A stretch of DNA of 64,000 bases. It comes from Nematostella vectensis. Lineage: Eukaryota > Cnidaria > Anthozoa > Actiniaria > Edwardsiidae. Both the position numbers and the translations under genes were made by a program. Below are positions 1-9,615 of this stretch, one piece after another (positions within the stretch are counted from its first letter, which is position 1; each line of letters opens with the position of its first letter). Location: contig NC_064036.1 of NCBI RefSeq assembly GCF_932526225.1, positions 744,001 through 808,000 of the forward strand, given 5' to 3'. The notes under the pieces are model-generated. The model did no database searches. It saw nothing but the letters and a program-made list of their open reading frames with translations, and was not told where the DNA came from.

Positions 1-288
1 CTTAATACATTTAAATATATCAGTTGATTAGGGTAGATCAATGGTAATTTGTAGAAACGATTTCTTGTTTTCTTTAAATTTATGCTATGATCCAGATGTA
101 AGCTGAAAGGTTATAGCGATGTATGTGTGAGAAAAGTGGGTGGACATAAGAAAAATAAGGCAAAATGTGCTCATTATGCTCTCTTAACACTAAATGCAAT
201 TTTCAATATTCTGCAAACTTGGCTAACTCGCCCTCTGGCTCCATCACTCGTAACTCGTCTTCTGGCTTCCATCACTCGTTGCACAGAT
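1..288. other. AT-rich non-coding sequence, no gene seen
   Basis: No convincing exon is visible. The stretch runs directly into the 71-bp tandem array, and the short open frame near 165-374 is mostly array sequence. Confidence 0.4.
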
Positions 289-1455
289 TGGATCTGCGCA
301 TGAGTTTTTTATTAGCTGCACCCCTCCTGGGTACGGGCCTGAAGTATAAAGTTTTAGATTGGATCTGCGCATGAGTTTTTTATTAGCTGCACCCCTCCTG
401 GGTACGGGCCTGTGTTATAAAGTTTTAGATTGGATCTGTGCATGAGTTTTTTATTAGCTGCACCCCTCCTGGGTACGGGCCTGTGTTATAAAGTTTTAGA
501 TTGGATCTGTGCATGAGTTTTTTATTAGCTGCACCCCTCCTGGGTACTGGCCTGTGTTATAAAGTTTTAGATTGGATCTGTGCATGAGTTTTTTATTAGC
601 TGCACCCCTCCTGGATACGGGCCTGTGTTATAAAGTTTTAGATTGGATATGTGCATGAGTTTTTTATTAGCTGCACCCCTCCTGGGTACGGGCCTGAAGT
701 ATAAAGTTTTAGATTGGATCTGTGCATGAGTTTTTTTATTAGCTGCACCCCTCCTGGGTACGGGCCTGAAGTATAAAGTTTTAGATTGGATCTGCGCATG
801 AGTTTTTTATTAGCTGCACCCCTCCTGGGTACGGGCCTGAAGTATAAAGTTTTAGATTGGATCTGCGCATGAGTTTTTTATTAGCTGCACCCCTCCTGGG
901 TACGGGCCTGTGTTATAAAGTTTTAGATTGGATCTGTGCATGAGTTTTTTATTAGCTGCACCCCTCCTGGGTACGGGCCTGTGTTATAAAGTTTTAGATT
1001 GGATCTGTGCATGAGTTTTTTATTAGCTGCACCCCTCCTGGGTACTGGCCTGTGTTATAAAGTTTTAGATTGGATCTGTGCATGAGTTTTTTATTAGCTG
1101 CACCCCTCCTGGATACGGGCCTGTGTTATAAAGTTTTAGATTGGATATGTGCATGAGTTTTTTATTAGCTGCACCCCTCCTGGGTACGGGACTGAAGTAT
1201 AAAGTTTTAGATTGGATCTGTGCATGAGTTTTTTATTAGCTGCACCCCTCCTGGGTACGGGCCTGAAGTATAAAGTTTTAGATTGGATCTGCGCATGAGT
1301 TTTTTATTAGCTGCACCCCTCCTGGGTACGGGCCTGTGTTATAAAGTTTTAGATTGGATCTGTGCATGAGTTTTTTATTAGCTGCACCCCTCCTGGGTAC
1401 GGGCCTGTATTATAAAGTTTTAGATTGGATCTGTGCATGAGTTTTTTATTAGCTG
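289..1455. repeat. 71-bp tandem satellite, about 16 copies with higher-order structure
   Basis: The unit begins at GGATCTGCGCATGAG and recurs at 290, 361, 432 and onward with a 71-bp period, ending near 1455. Copies carry diagnostic variants: GAAGTATA or TGTTATA near the end, a TACTGG variant, and a GGATACGGG copy followed by GGATATG. The variants recur in the same order after seven units. For example, the TACTGG copy appears near 541 and again near 1039, 498 bp apart, which is seven units plus one extra T. The array is therefore a two-level repeat. No coding role is evident. Confidence 0.95.
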
Positions 1456-2045
1456 ATCATTCTCCCTTCATTAAGCTTTTAGAAGTGAAAGATGGCAAAT
1501 TTTATTTTATTTCCACTTGTAAATGATAATTGGAATGAAGTCATTTTACTGAACAACATCATCAGGGCCATAGCTTCCTACTGTATACGCCTATATGCTT
1601 CCTACTGTATACGCCTATCTGCTTTCGTGCTCAATTTCAAGCTATAGTAGAGCAAATGTTACAAAAGCACTCGCTTGTGGGATAAGGTATGCATAGCACG
1701 ATTCAGTCAACAATCCTGAACATGTTCATACGATTCAGTCAACAACCCTGAACATGTTCATATTATTTTAAGTAGAGGGTGGAGTTTTGTCTGCAAAAGT
1801 AGCCATTGTGCATACTTTGAATTTCGTTAGTTTTATCCTATGTACATCTTAAGAGAAACCTCAGAGATAAGACGGTCGTGTCATGATCCACGCAAATGGA
1901 GGTGCATATCTATTTAATGGATGGCTCATGGTTTATTGTAGGTCAATCTCTCCTATAGATAAACGTATTAATCAACATTTATGTAGTATGGTGATTGCTC
2001 TGATGACATGATCAAGTATGGTGATAGCTCTATTAAATAATAGCC
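1456..2045. other. Intergenic sequence with two short direct duplications
   Basis: A roughly 25-bp duplication (CTTCCTACTGTATACGCCTAT, near 1575-1620) and a roughly 32-bp duplication (CGATTCAGTCAACAA, near 1700-1760) are visible. No gene is recognised. Confidence 0.6.
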
Positions 2046-2209
2046 ATGGCCGTAGCAGGCCTCGAAATATTGGGGGGGGGGGCACAGTAAAGAAACATAT
2101 TGTGAAAAATATTGTAGGGGGGGGGGGCAAAGCCACGCCTCTACTGGTCATTTCCTTATAATTTTTATAGTTTTTTCAAAATATTGGGGAGCCCCCTGCT
2201 ACGGCCCTG
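2046..2209. mobile_element. MITE-like element with GGCCGTAGCAGG inverted termini and long G runs
   Basis: The left end GGCCGTAGCAGG (from 2048) is the reverse complement of CCTGCTACGGCC (to 2206). Two poly-G runs lie inside. The same terminal sequence occurs at 36541-36669, so this is a dispersed family. The short inverted ends are reminiscent of hAT-type non-autonomous elements, but no target-site duplication was confirmed. Confidence 0.6.
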
Positions 2210-3092
2210 CTAGCAGTATAACAACTATCATGTGACAAGGGGACGGGTCTGACCCCACATTTTTCTAGTCGGTCCATGATCGTATACTCCACGCACTAAA
2301 TGCATTCTTTCATCAATAAAAGAACATGAATTAACGAACCCCCGTATCCTTTTTGTTATTCAAAATTGTATTATTAAAAATATATTCGCGCGGGCAAGCA
2401 TGACGCTGGACCAGGCCTTTCCTGTTCTTTACATGATTTTCCTGCCTTCAAATCCTCCGGATTTGCATTTAAATTTCCCGTTCCTTTTTGTCTCGTCTCG
2501 TCGTGTCTCGGGACAACCGCTTCAAAACAGCTTTATTTATTTCTCTATGCATTGAAATTTCCTGCCTTAGAAAAACAATATCAGCTAATCAATGTCCTTA
2601 TTTCGGATTTGGTTCTGGCCTAACCCTGGCTGTGACAATCATGCGTCTGAGACGTGTTAGGCATTTTAAACAAATTGGAACACCATTACACATAAGCACA
2701 AAAATTTAGACAATTATTGTATACCATGCAGACGGACACATTTTACGAGGTAAGAGAGGCCGCGGTGTAATTACGTAAGGGAAAAAATAAAGCTTTAGAC
2801 GCCATTCTTGTGGCATGACATGTATTTTGATTATTTGTATGTCATATCATGGTGTCCATGAGTGTCAAAGTCATCGCCTGAGGCACATAATTGTATAACA
2901 CCTGATTGTGATTTGTTTGCCAGCACATTATTGAATATATATACGCTAGGTTATCTTCCCAGTCACCAAAAGATTTGAAAAAGGCTACACTCCGAACCGA
3001 AAGGGAGGATAAAGTCCACCGAGGGCTAAAATTCCGGGGGAGTGGGATAGGAGCTAACTTAGGATTCTCTCCTTGATTTTCTCTTTCTTTAG
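2210..3092. other. Sequence upstream of the CD225 exons, no confident exon
   Basis: The CD225 gene needs at least one upstream exon, because its first visible exon starts at a splice acceptor. The open frame at 2488-2709 has no recognisable domain and was not adopted as that exon. The 5' part of the gene is therefore unassigned. Confidence 0.4.
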
Positions 3093-3648
3093 GAGTCAAT
3101 ATCTGTGGGAGATTACCTGGAGCAAATGCCACTTGTTCGCACTCCTCCCCCCACGCACGAATGTCTTGCCTGGTTTACGTGTTTATGTTGCTGTTGGCCT
3201 GTTGGTTTAATCGCAGTCGTTTTCGCGCATAAGGTAATATATGATGTGCCCTGTTTGTCGAACGACAGTTTCCCACGAATGTCATATTAAATTGCGGTTC
3301 GTTTTTCTTTTTTGCTGAGATTCGGTTGTTTATTTTACCCGATGGTTATTGTCGAGAAATGAAAATCTGTATTGTATTACTCTCAGGAATAAGTGGGTAT
3401 GAATCTGAGTGTAAAGTTCTGTATGCTTCTTGTTTTCACTGTCCCTGGGTAGCCCAGATATTTTGATATTTTAATAATGCATGTCACAGGTTAACCCTGC
3501 GTGGAATAATGGCGATTACGAGAGAGCCATCGAGTCATCTAACAAGGCCCGCAACACTGCATTATTGGCACTGGTGCTGGGCACTATTGGCCTAGTCGTG
3601 GCAGTACTCTTTTTTGTTGTCCCGGTACTAAAACAACAGCGATACTGA
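3093..3648 (+). CDS. CD225/dispanin-family membrane protein, 3' two exons (5' partial)
   Basis: Two exons join in phase 0: 3093-3233 (acceptor TTTCTTTAG, donor AAG|GTAATA) and 3490-3648 (acceptor GTCACAG, stop TGA). Together they encode the last 99 residues. The layout is typical of CD225: a first hydrophobic segment with a cysteine-rich run ending in CCCWPVGLIAVVFAHK, a polar loop ending in the family-typical NGDYERAIESSNKAR, then a second hydrophobic helix and a short KQQRY tail. Known relatives (dispanins, IFITM, SynDIG, PRRT) are small two-helix membrane proteins involved in membrane trafficking or fusion control. Which subgroup this belongs to cannot be told without the missing N-terminus. 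A Met at 3126 could be a start, but the frame is open back to the acceptor, so an upstream exon is more likely. Confidence 0.85.
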
Positions 3649-5223
3649 AGCACACCTTTAGTAGAAAAGCTATTTTGGATTGAACAACTGAGGAATAGAT
3701 GTGTTTTGGTAGCATAGGCGGTAAACAAGGGGGAGGGGGGGTATAAAGTGCTAGTATGCAAGAGGTCGGGAAAAAGAACAGTTGCCTTGGGATAGCAGGA
3801 TAGCATGCTCCCAGATTATCACAACGATGCGACTTCATTCCAAAAATTTTGTCTTAAGCCACCCCCCAACCCTCGCTAACACAACATACTTTACGACCAG
3901 CTGTGTAGTGAATACAGGGTGATGGAAATGGCTGAGGTGTGGTGGTTATGCCGTGCTCAGTGTTTTTTTATTGGGCTTGTACAAGAAAGATGTCTGTTAA
4001 ACTAAGAGACATAAGTGTTCGTCAACCCTCCTCCCCCAAAAGAAGACCTGGTTCCGCCCCTTTAGTGCTCCTAATCAGGAGCGGATCTAGGGGAGGGTTT
4101 AAACCACCCCTTTGGGCTGCCAGAAAGCAATATGTAATAAAACAAAAATACCCCCTACCCCCTTGGTCACTGAGCCAAACCCCACTTTAGCAAAAAACTA
4201 AATCCGCCACTGCTAATTCGAAGATATCCAAATGGAGATGATTCATCATGCCCCTACCCCCCACCCCCAAGAAATCCTGTCTACCCACCTGCGGTTCTAT
4301 CCTAATTCGAAGAGTTCCAACTAAATGATCAACAAAACAGAAGCTGGATAAATTTTATATTTAAATATACTTTTCTATTAAATATATTTCTTATCATCGT
4401 TTAGTTATTTTATATACTATACCTATGTTTCACATATTATATACTGTTTTTTTCGATAAAAACGCAGATTTTACATCATACTTTTAATGAATTAGATTGC
4501 TAGTACCCAGGTATGCGAGAAAACACGAGGCAACGTCAGCGAGTGGGTGCGGTCTGACTTCGGGTGGAAGTTAGTTTTGCGATTTGCATAGTGGATAGGC
4601 ATTTCATGCAAACCAATCAAGGCTTTGTCAATTGTAATACGTTCACTTCTCGGTTGCAGCTTGTCTCGCAAAATAGTTGCAAGTCGCACGCGCCATGTCT
4701 GCACGATATGATTTTGCTGCGACTCAGGCATTTGTTGCGAACTGTAAAAAGCTCGTTTGAGAAACGAAAAACAAGATGCAAAAGGGGTTCCACGCGTAAG
4801 AAAACGCGCGTATGAATTGCAATCACTTCTTTGCGAAATTAGTGTGGATCTTGTATAGTTTCATAGTTTATCAAACATAGTAATTTCCGATACCATATTA
4901 CTCTATACCGCATGGTCTAGGGATACGTTCGTGTGGATACCAGAAGAATGTGGCTGGGGGAATCGCCTACAAATAAAAAAGGGACACAAAACATAAGTTT
5001 GTTTTTACGAAAACACCCTCCTATACTTGACATTTGGACAATCTTTTAACTATAATTGGTGAATATCACTAAACAAGCGGAATTTAATTGTTTTATCGAG
5101 TACACAGTATAAGGACTTTTCAGGTTGGCCAATTGGGTGTCCTTCGTAGCTTAGCCGCCTTTGGAGCCTTGAGTTAGATTTCTTAAATTTTTGGCCAGAG
5201 TTTGCAGCATACTTGTGCAAAGC
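3649..5223. other. Intergenic sequence downstream of the CD225 gene
   Basis: Apart from the small inverted-repeat element at 4076-4212, nothing recognisable is seen. The short open frames on both strands near 3516-3838 and 4492-4826 overlap each other and show no domain. Confidence 0.5.
4076..4212. mobile_element. Short non-autonomous DNA element with a CTAAT duplication
   Basis: It starts CAGGAGCGGAT and ends ATCCGCCACTG, imperfect inverted termini. It is flanked by CTAAT at 4071-4075 and again at 4213-4217, consistent with a target-site duplication. It belongs to the general CAG...CTG type of small elements seen elsewhere in the window. Confidence 0.6.
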
Positions 5224-5431
5224 TTAAGGCCTATTTTCACTAGCGAGGGAAAAGGACGCACAGAGGGAAGCGGGACGTTCAGATCAGATGTTTAACTCGC
5301 GTGTGGAAATCAGCGTAAGCGGAGAAGGAAAGGAACCGATTTCAGCGTAAGCAGAGAAGGAAAGAACAAAACGTTTATGATCTTTTTCCACTTTTGTCTT
5401 CGTCGCGCTGTTTTTCACACGCAAGCTTTAA

Positions 5432-6431
5432 CACATTGACCCCTGAACCGGCCTGTACCGGCTTTGGGAAGTACCCACAACCCAAAAAATTCATAAATTC
5501 AAAATAAACACAACAAGATGAAGATACTCAGGCATCAGTCTAAGGGATAAATGGTCTTGCAGATATGCATCCAACCAAGGTGTTGGCATCTACTCTTAAG
5601 CCAAATAATAGCACAGGTTCTTTGACAAATCTCAAATCGAACAAGGAGAGAAAAGCAGAATCACCCCTCTCAATAAAACGCTCCAAATACCACACAAGGG
5701 AGAGAGATCAGCAAACACAGCTCAAGACACAAATAGATACCTTTATTCTGATCCTCCAGGTACATTTCCTTGGCCTCAAAACACAATGCCCATTCCTTGA
5801 AGGATTGTACAACCACGAAAATATGTTTACGTATTGCAAAGCATTCTGGGAGATACAGGGGAAAATTCACGAGGGGAGGGCCAGTCAACACTCCTCTCCC
5901 CAAAGTCAGATGGTTTTTTATAAGTCTTTTCACCCCGAAGCCAAACGAATCAATTCCAGGCCATACAGACCCAGAATAGCAGTGTAAACAATTTTGGAAT
6001 CAATTTGGTTTCAGAAAAGACAGCATTTAGGAGAGCTGTGGTGATTCATTAGAAAATTATTTTCTCATCCGGGCAAAGCCAAACAAGAAAAAATCATCAT
6101 GAATCCACCTTTGCTTGCAAATATCCATAAGCAAAGCACTCAATTATGCCCCAAAAGACTTCATGATGTCCTGAGACACTCCCCTAATATGCTCATAGCT
6201 GTATTTTTTATGAAAAATACAAGCAACCATCAACTTGTGCTGGCTTCAGCACATCGATGAGGGATTAAAAGTGGGGACCGCAAAGCACTGTTGGAAAGCT
6301 TGGATACCGCTGACTAGGTGCAGCTGTGTTTGACTTTGACGGGCTGTATAAAACTCAGAATAGGGGGGGAGGTATCTGTTTTCAGTCTGTTTTTTGTAAA
6401 TTCAGCTCCAAAAAAGCCAGGAGTCAATGGG
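5432..6431. mobile_element. piggyBac-like non-autonomous element, copy 1
   Basis: The element is about 1 kb and flanked by TTAA at 5428-5431 and 6432-6435. The termini are imperfect inverted repeats: CACATTGACCCCTG at the left and CAGGAGTCAATGGG (in opposite orientation) at the right. Two further copies lie at 6954-7953 and 55926-56933. All three share open frames of 140 and about 70 codons, but these have no recognisable transposase motif and overlap open frames on the other strand, so they are probably not coding. Confidence 0.8.
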
Positions 6432-6435
6432 TTAA

Positions 6436-6949
6436 TCAACCACCCCTAGATTTTAATCAAAATAACTAGACCTTTTTAGACTTGTGCTGTGACATACACC
6501 AGTGGATTGGATCACATATATGCCATTTCTAGCAAGTGAATATCTTTAACCTAGAAAATAGAATTTTTTTTACTTGAACATGACTGGACTCATTGATAGG
6601 GATGATATGCATAGCTTTTTTAGAAAAAAATGCCCAAGAAAACATCAGATTCAGGCAAGGTTTTGTGATAAGATTACTTTGACGGTGAATATACAGGAAA
6701 AGTACCAAAAGTGGGTTGACACTGCTGCTTTGAATTTATAAAGGCAAATATTTTTATAGAATTTGGGCTCCCTGTGGTTTCCCTAATGGTTTTAACATAA
6801 GAATTATCTGTTAGAATATCAGCCATAACTTAAAGGAGGCTTGTTTGTATATCAAGCAGAATTTGCCTACACTGTTGTATGCACCTAAGCTTGCGAAAAA
6901 TGCATTGTTCTCAGGCAGTGAGGCAAGCATGATTTTTAGGGTGTGTTGG
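6436..6949. other. Spacer between piggyBac-like copies 1 and 2
   Basis: About 514 bp of AT-rich sequence bounded by the TTAA of copy 1 and the degenerate TAAA of copy 2. No gene or domain is recognised. It may be part of the outer element or a passenger of a composite block. Confidence 0.5.
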
Positions 6950-6953
6950 TAAA

Positions 6954-7953
6954 CACATTGACCCCTCAACCGGCCTGTACCGGCTTTGGGAAGTACCCAC
7001 AACCCAAAAAATTCATAAATTCAAAATAAACACAACAAGATAAAGATACTCAGGCATCAGTCTAAGGGATAAATGGTCTTGCAGATATGCATCCAACCAA
7101 GGTGTTGGCATCTACTCTTAAGCCAAATAATAGCACAGGTTCTTTGACAAATCTCAAATCGAACAAGGAGAGAAAAGCAGAATCACCCCTCTCAATAAAA
7201 CGCTCAAAATACCACACAAGGGAGAGAGATCAGCAAACACAGCTCAAGACACAAATAGATACCTTTATTCTGATCCTCCAGGTACATTTCCTTGGCCTCA
7301 AAACACAATGCCCATTCCTTGAAGGATTGTACAACCACGAAAATATGTTTACGTATTGCAAAGCATTCTGGGAGATACAGGGGAAAATTCACGAGGGGAG
7401 GGCCAGTCAACACTCCTCTCCCCAAAGTCAGATGGTTTTTTATAAGTCTTTTCACCCCGAAGCCAAACGAATCAATTCCAGGCCATACAGACCCAGAATA
7501 GCAGTGTAAACAATTTTGGAATCAATTTGGTTTCAGAAAAGACAGCATTTAGGAGAGCTGTGGTGATTCATTAGAAAATTATTTTCTCATCCGGGCAAAG
7601 CCAAACAAGAAAAAATCATCATGAATCCACCTTTGCTTGCAAATATCCATAAGCAAAGCACTCAATTATGCCCCAAAAGACTTCATGATGTCCTAAGACA
7701 CTCCCCTAATATGCTCATAGCTGTATTTTTGATGAAAAATACAAGCAACCATCAACTTGTGCTGGCTTCAGCACATCGACGAGGGATTAAAAGTGGAGAC
7801 CGCAAAGCACAGTTGGAAAGCTTGGATACCGCTGACTAGGTGCAGCTGTGTTTGACTTTGACGGGCTGTATAAAACTAAGAATAGGGGGGGAGGTATCTG
7901 TTTTCAGTCTGTTTTTTGTAAATTCAGCTCCAAAAAAGCCAGGAGTCAATAGG
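6954..7953. mobile_element. piggyBac-like non-autonomous element, copy 2
   Basis: It is nearly identical to copy 1 and in the same orientation, only about 520 bp away. The right flank is TTAA (7954-7957). The left flank is TAAA, a one-base change from TTAA. Differences from copy 1 are scattered single bases, such as CTCAACCGG instead of CTGAACCGG near the left end, which indicates a recent duplication or two recent insertions. Confidence 0.8.
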
Positions 7954-8197
7954 TTAACTTCTGTCCAAATTCTTCTTGTGCTGCCTTTGCTTTTCTAGTG
8001 AAAAGCCGGCTTAATCACTGAGAGGCGGAGCGATGCAAAACTTACCTTCTCACGACCACGCCTGACCCAGAACCGCTGGACAACAGCAAAGTTCTGATCT
8101 GGGCGAGACCTCCCGGCCAGGGCTGTGCCACTGCCTTGATGATCTACACTACAATAAAAAAATGTATTTTAGGAGGCTTAAGGCATACGTCGAACCA

Positions 8198-8906
8198 AAC
8201 TTGAACCGAGTCAAGCAACCGAGTCAAGCAACCGAGTCAAGCAACCGAGTCAAGCAACCGAGTCAAGCAACCGAGTCAAGCAACCGAGTCAAGCAACCGA
8301 GTCAAGCAACCGAGTCAAGCAACCGAGTCAAGCAACCGAGTCAAGCAACCGAGTCAAGCAACCGAGTCAAGCAACCGAGTCAAGCAACCGAGTCAAGCAA
8401 CCGAGTCAAGCAACCGAGTCAAGCAACCGAGTCAAGCAACCGAGTCAAGCAACCGAGTCAAGCAACCGAGTCAAGCAACCGAGTCAAGCAACCGAGTCAA
8501 GCAACCGAGTCAAGCAACCGAGTCAAGCAACCGAGTCAAGCAACCGAGTCAAGCAACCGAGTCAAGCAACCGAGTCAAGCAACCGAGTCAAGCAACCGAG
8601 TCAAGCAACCGAGTCAAGCAACCGAGTCAAGCAACCGAGTCAAGCAACCGAGTCAAGCAACCGAGTCAAGCAACCGAGTCAAGCAACCGAGTCAAGCAAC
8701 CGAGTCAAGCAACCGAGTCAAGCAACCGAGTCAAGCAACCGAGTCAAGCAACCGAGTCAAGCAACCGAGTCAAGCAACCGAGTCAAGCAACCGAGTCAAG
8801 CAACCGAGTCAAGCAACCGAGTCAAGCAACCGAGTCAAGCAACCGAGTCAAGCAACCGAGTCAAGCAACCGAGTCAAGCAACCGAGTCAAGCAACCGAGT
8901 CAAGCT
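8198..8906. repeat. 13-bp tandem array, about 54 near-perfect copies
   Basis: The unit GTCAAGCAACCGA repeats essentially without mismatch over about 700 bp. Because 13 is not a multiple of 3 and the unit has no stop in any phase, all three forward frames stay open. The resulting 266-codon frame (8162-8962) is a by-product and gives a 13-residue peptide repeat. The short sequence GCATACGTCGA lies on both sides of the array (near 8186 and 8920), suggesting it expanded between two related flanks. Confidence 0.95.
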
Positions 8907-8962
8907 TATTTCCAGAGGAAGCATACGTCGACCCTATTCACCAGGAGACACTTTTGAAATAA

Positions 8963-9615
8963 ATAATCACAACTTCGTGTAAGTATTCATTACAAGGGAC
9001 TGTTATAAGATTTCATTATTGTCACGGGAAGTTTACGCACTTTCCCGTGCGAAGGACCTGGTCGAGCGTGCGTTTTGAAACTAATGAATGCTGCTGCGCC
9101 CAGGAAGAGAAATAAAATTATTATTGACCAGTTTTATGTCAAATACTGGTCAAATATACGTAGGTCTTTATACGTACATTATAAAACAGTACATAGATTG
9201 CACACTAGTCTCTTGGAGGCGGGAAACGTTGTGTGATTGGGACACGAGTGGCTGCAAAGGGGACTACTTGCACACCGGTAAACCGCATTTTAGGAGTGTA
9301 CAAGCCATCAAAGGAAGGACCAGAATAATGGTCGTGTTAAATTTTGCGTTGACTTCCGAAAATTGGCAATATTGTGGATCAGTAGTAGAGTGCATGCTCA
9401 TTATAAAAGGGGGTTCGGTCTGTTTTTCGTGGGGGAGAGGGTGCTAATACAATAATTTATTTTTTGTCGATGACGTGGGGAGTGGTTTCCCAGTTGCCCG
9501 AGGTCAGAGAGCTCATGGTATATAAGCGACAAAAGAAGTGTCGAGCAATGTTTGAAGTTGAATCCATTATTTTCTATATACTATTTACATTATATATCTA
9601 TCTATCTTATTCGGT
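8963..9615. other. Intergenic sequence, no gene assigned
   Basis: The open frame at 9088-9447 lacks recognisable motifs and is not flanked by clear splice sites. The final exon of the minus-strand gene that follows may lie here, because strong donors near 9709 and 9727 hint at one more downstream exon. Confidence 0.35.

Larger units (their letters stand above)
5224..8014. mobile_element. Outer TTAA-flanked element, apparently split by inserted elements
   Basis: The left end TTAAGGCCTATTTTCACTAG (5224) and the right end CTAGTGAAAAGCCGGCTTAA (to 8014) are imperfect inverted repeats bounded by TTAA, as in piggyBac-type elements. The outer pieces (5224-5431 and 7958-8014) total about 265 bp, the size of a MITE. 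They are separated by a 2.5-kb block that itself starts and ends at TTAA and contains two 1-kb elements. The nesting is inferred from the termini only. Confidence 0.55.

Noticed and set aside
8162-8962. 266-codon open frame over the 13-bp array as a repeat protein gene
   Set aside because: Openness follows from the unit length and lack of stops; the same repeat peptide appears in all three forward frames and there is no splice or start context.
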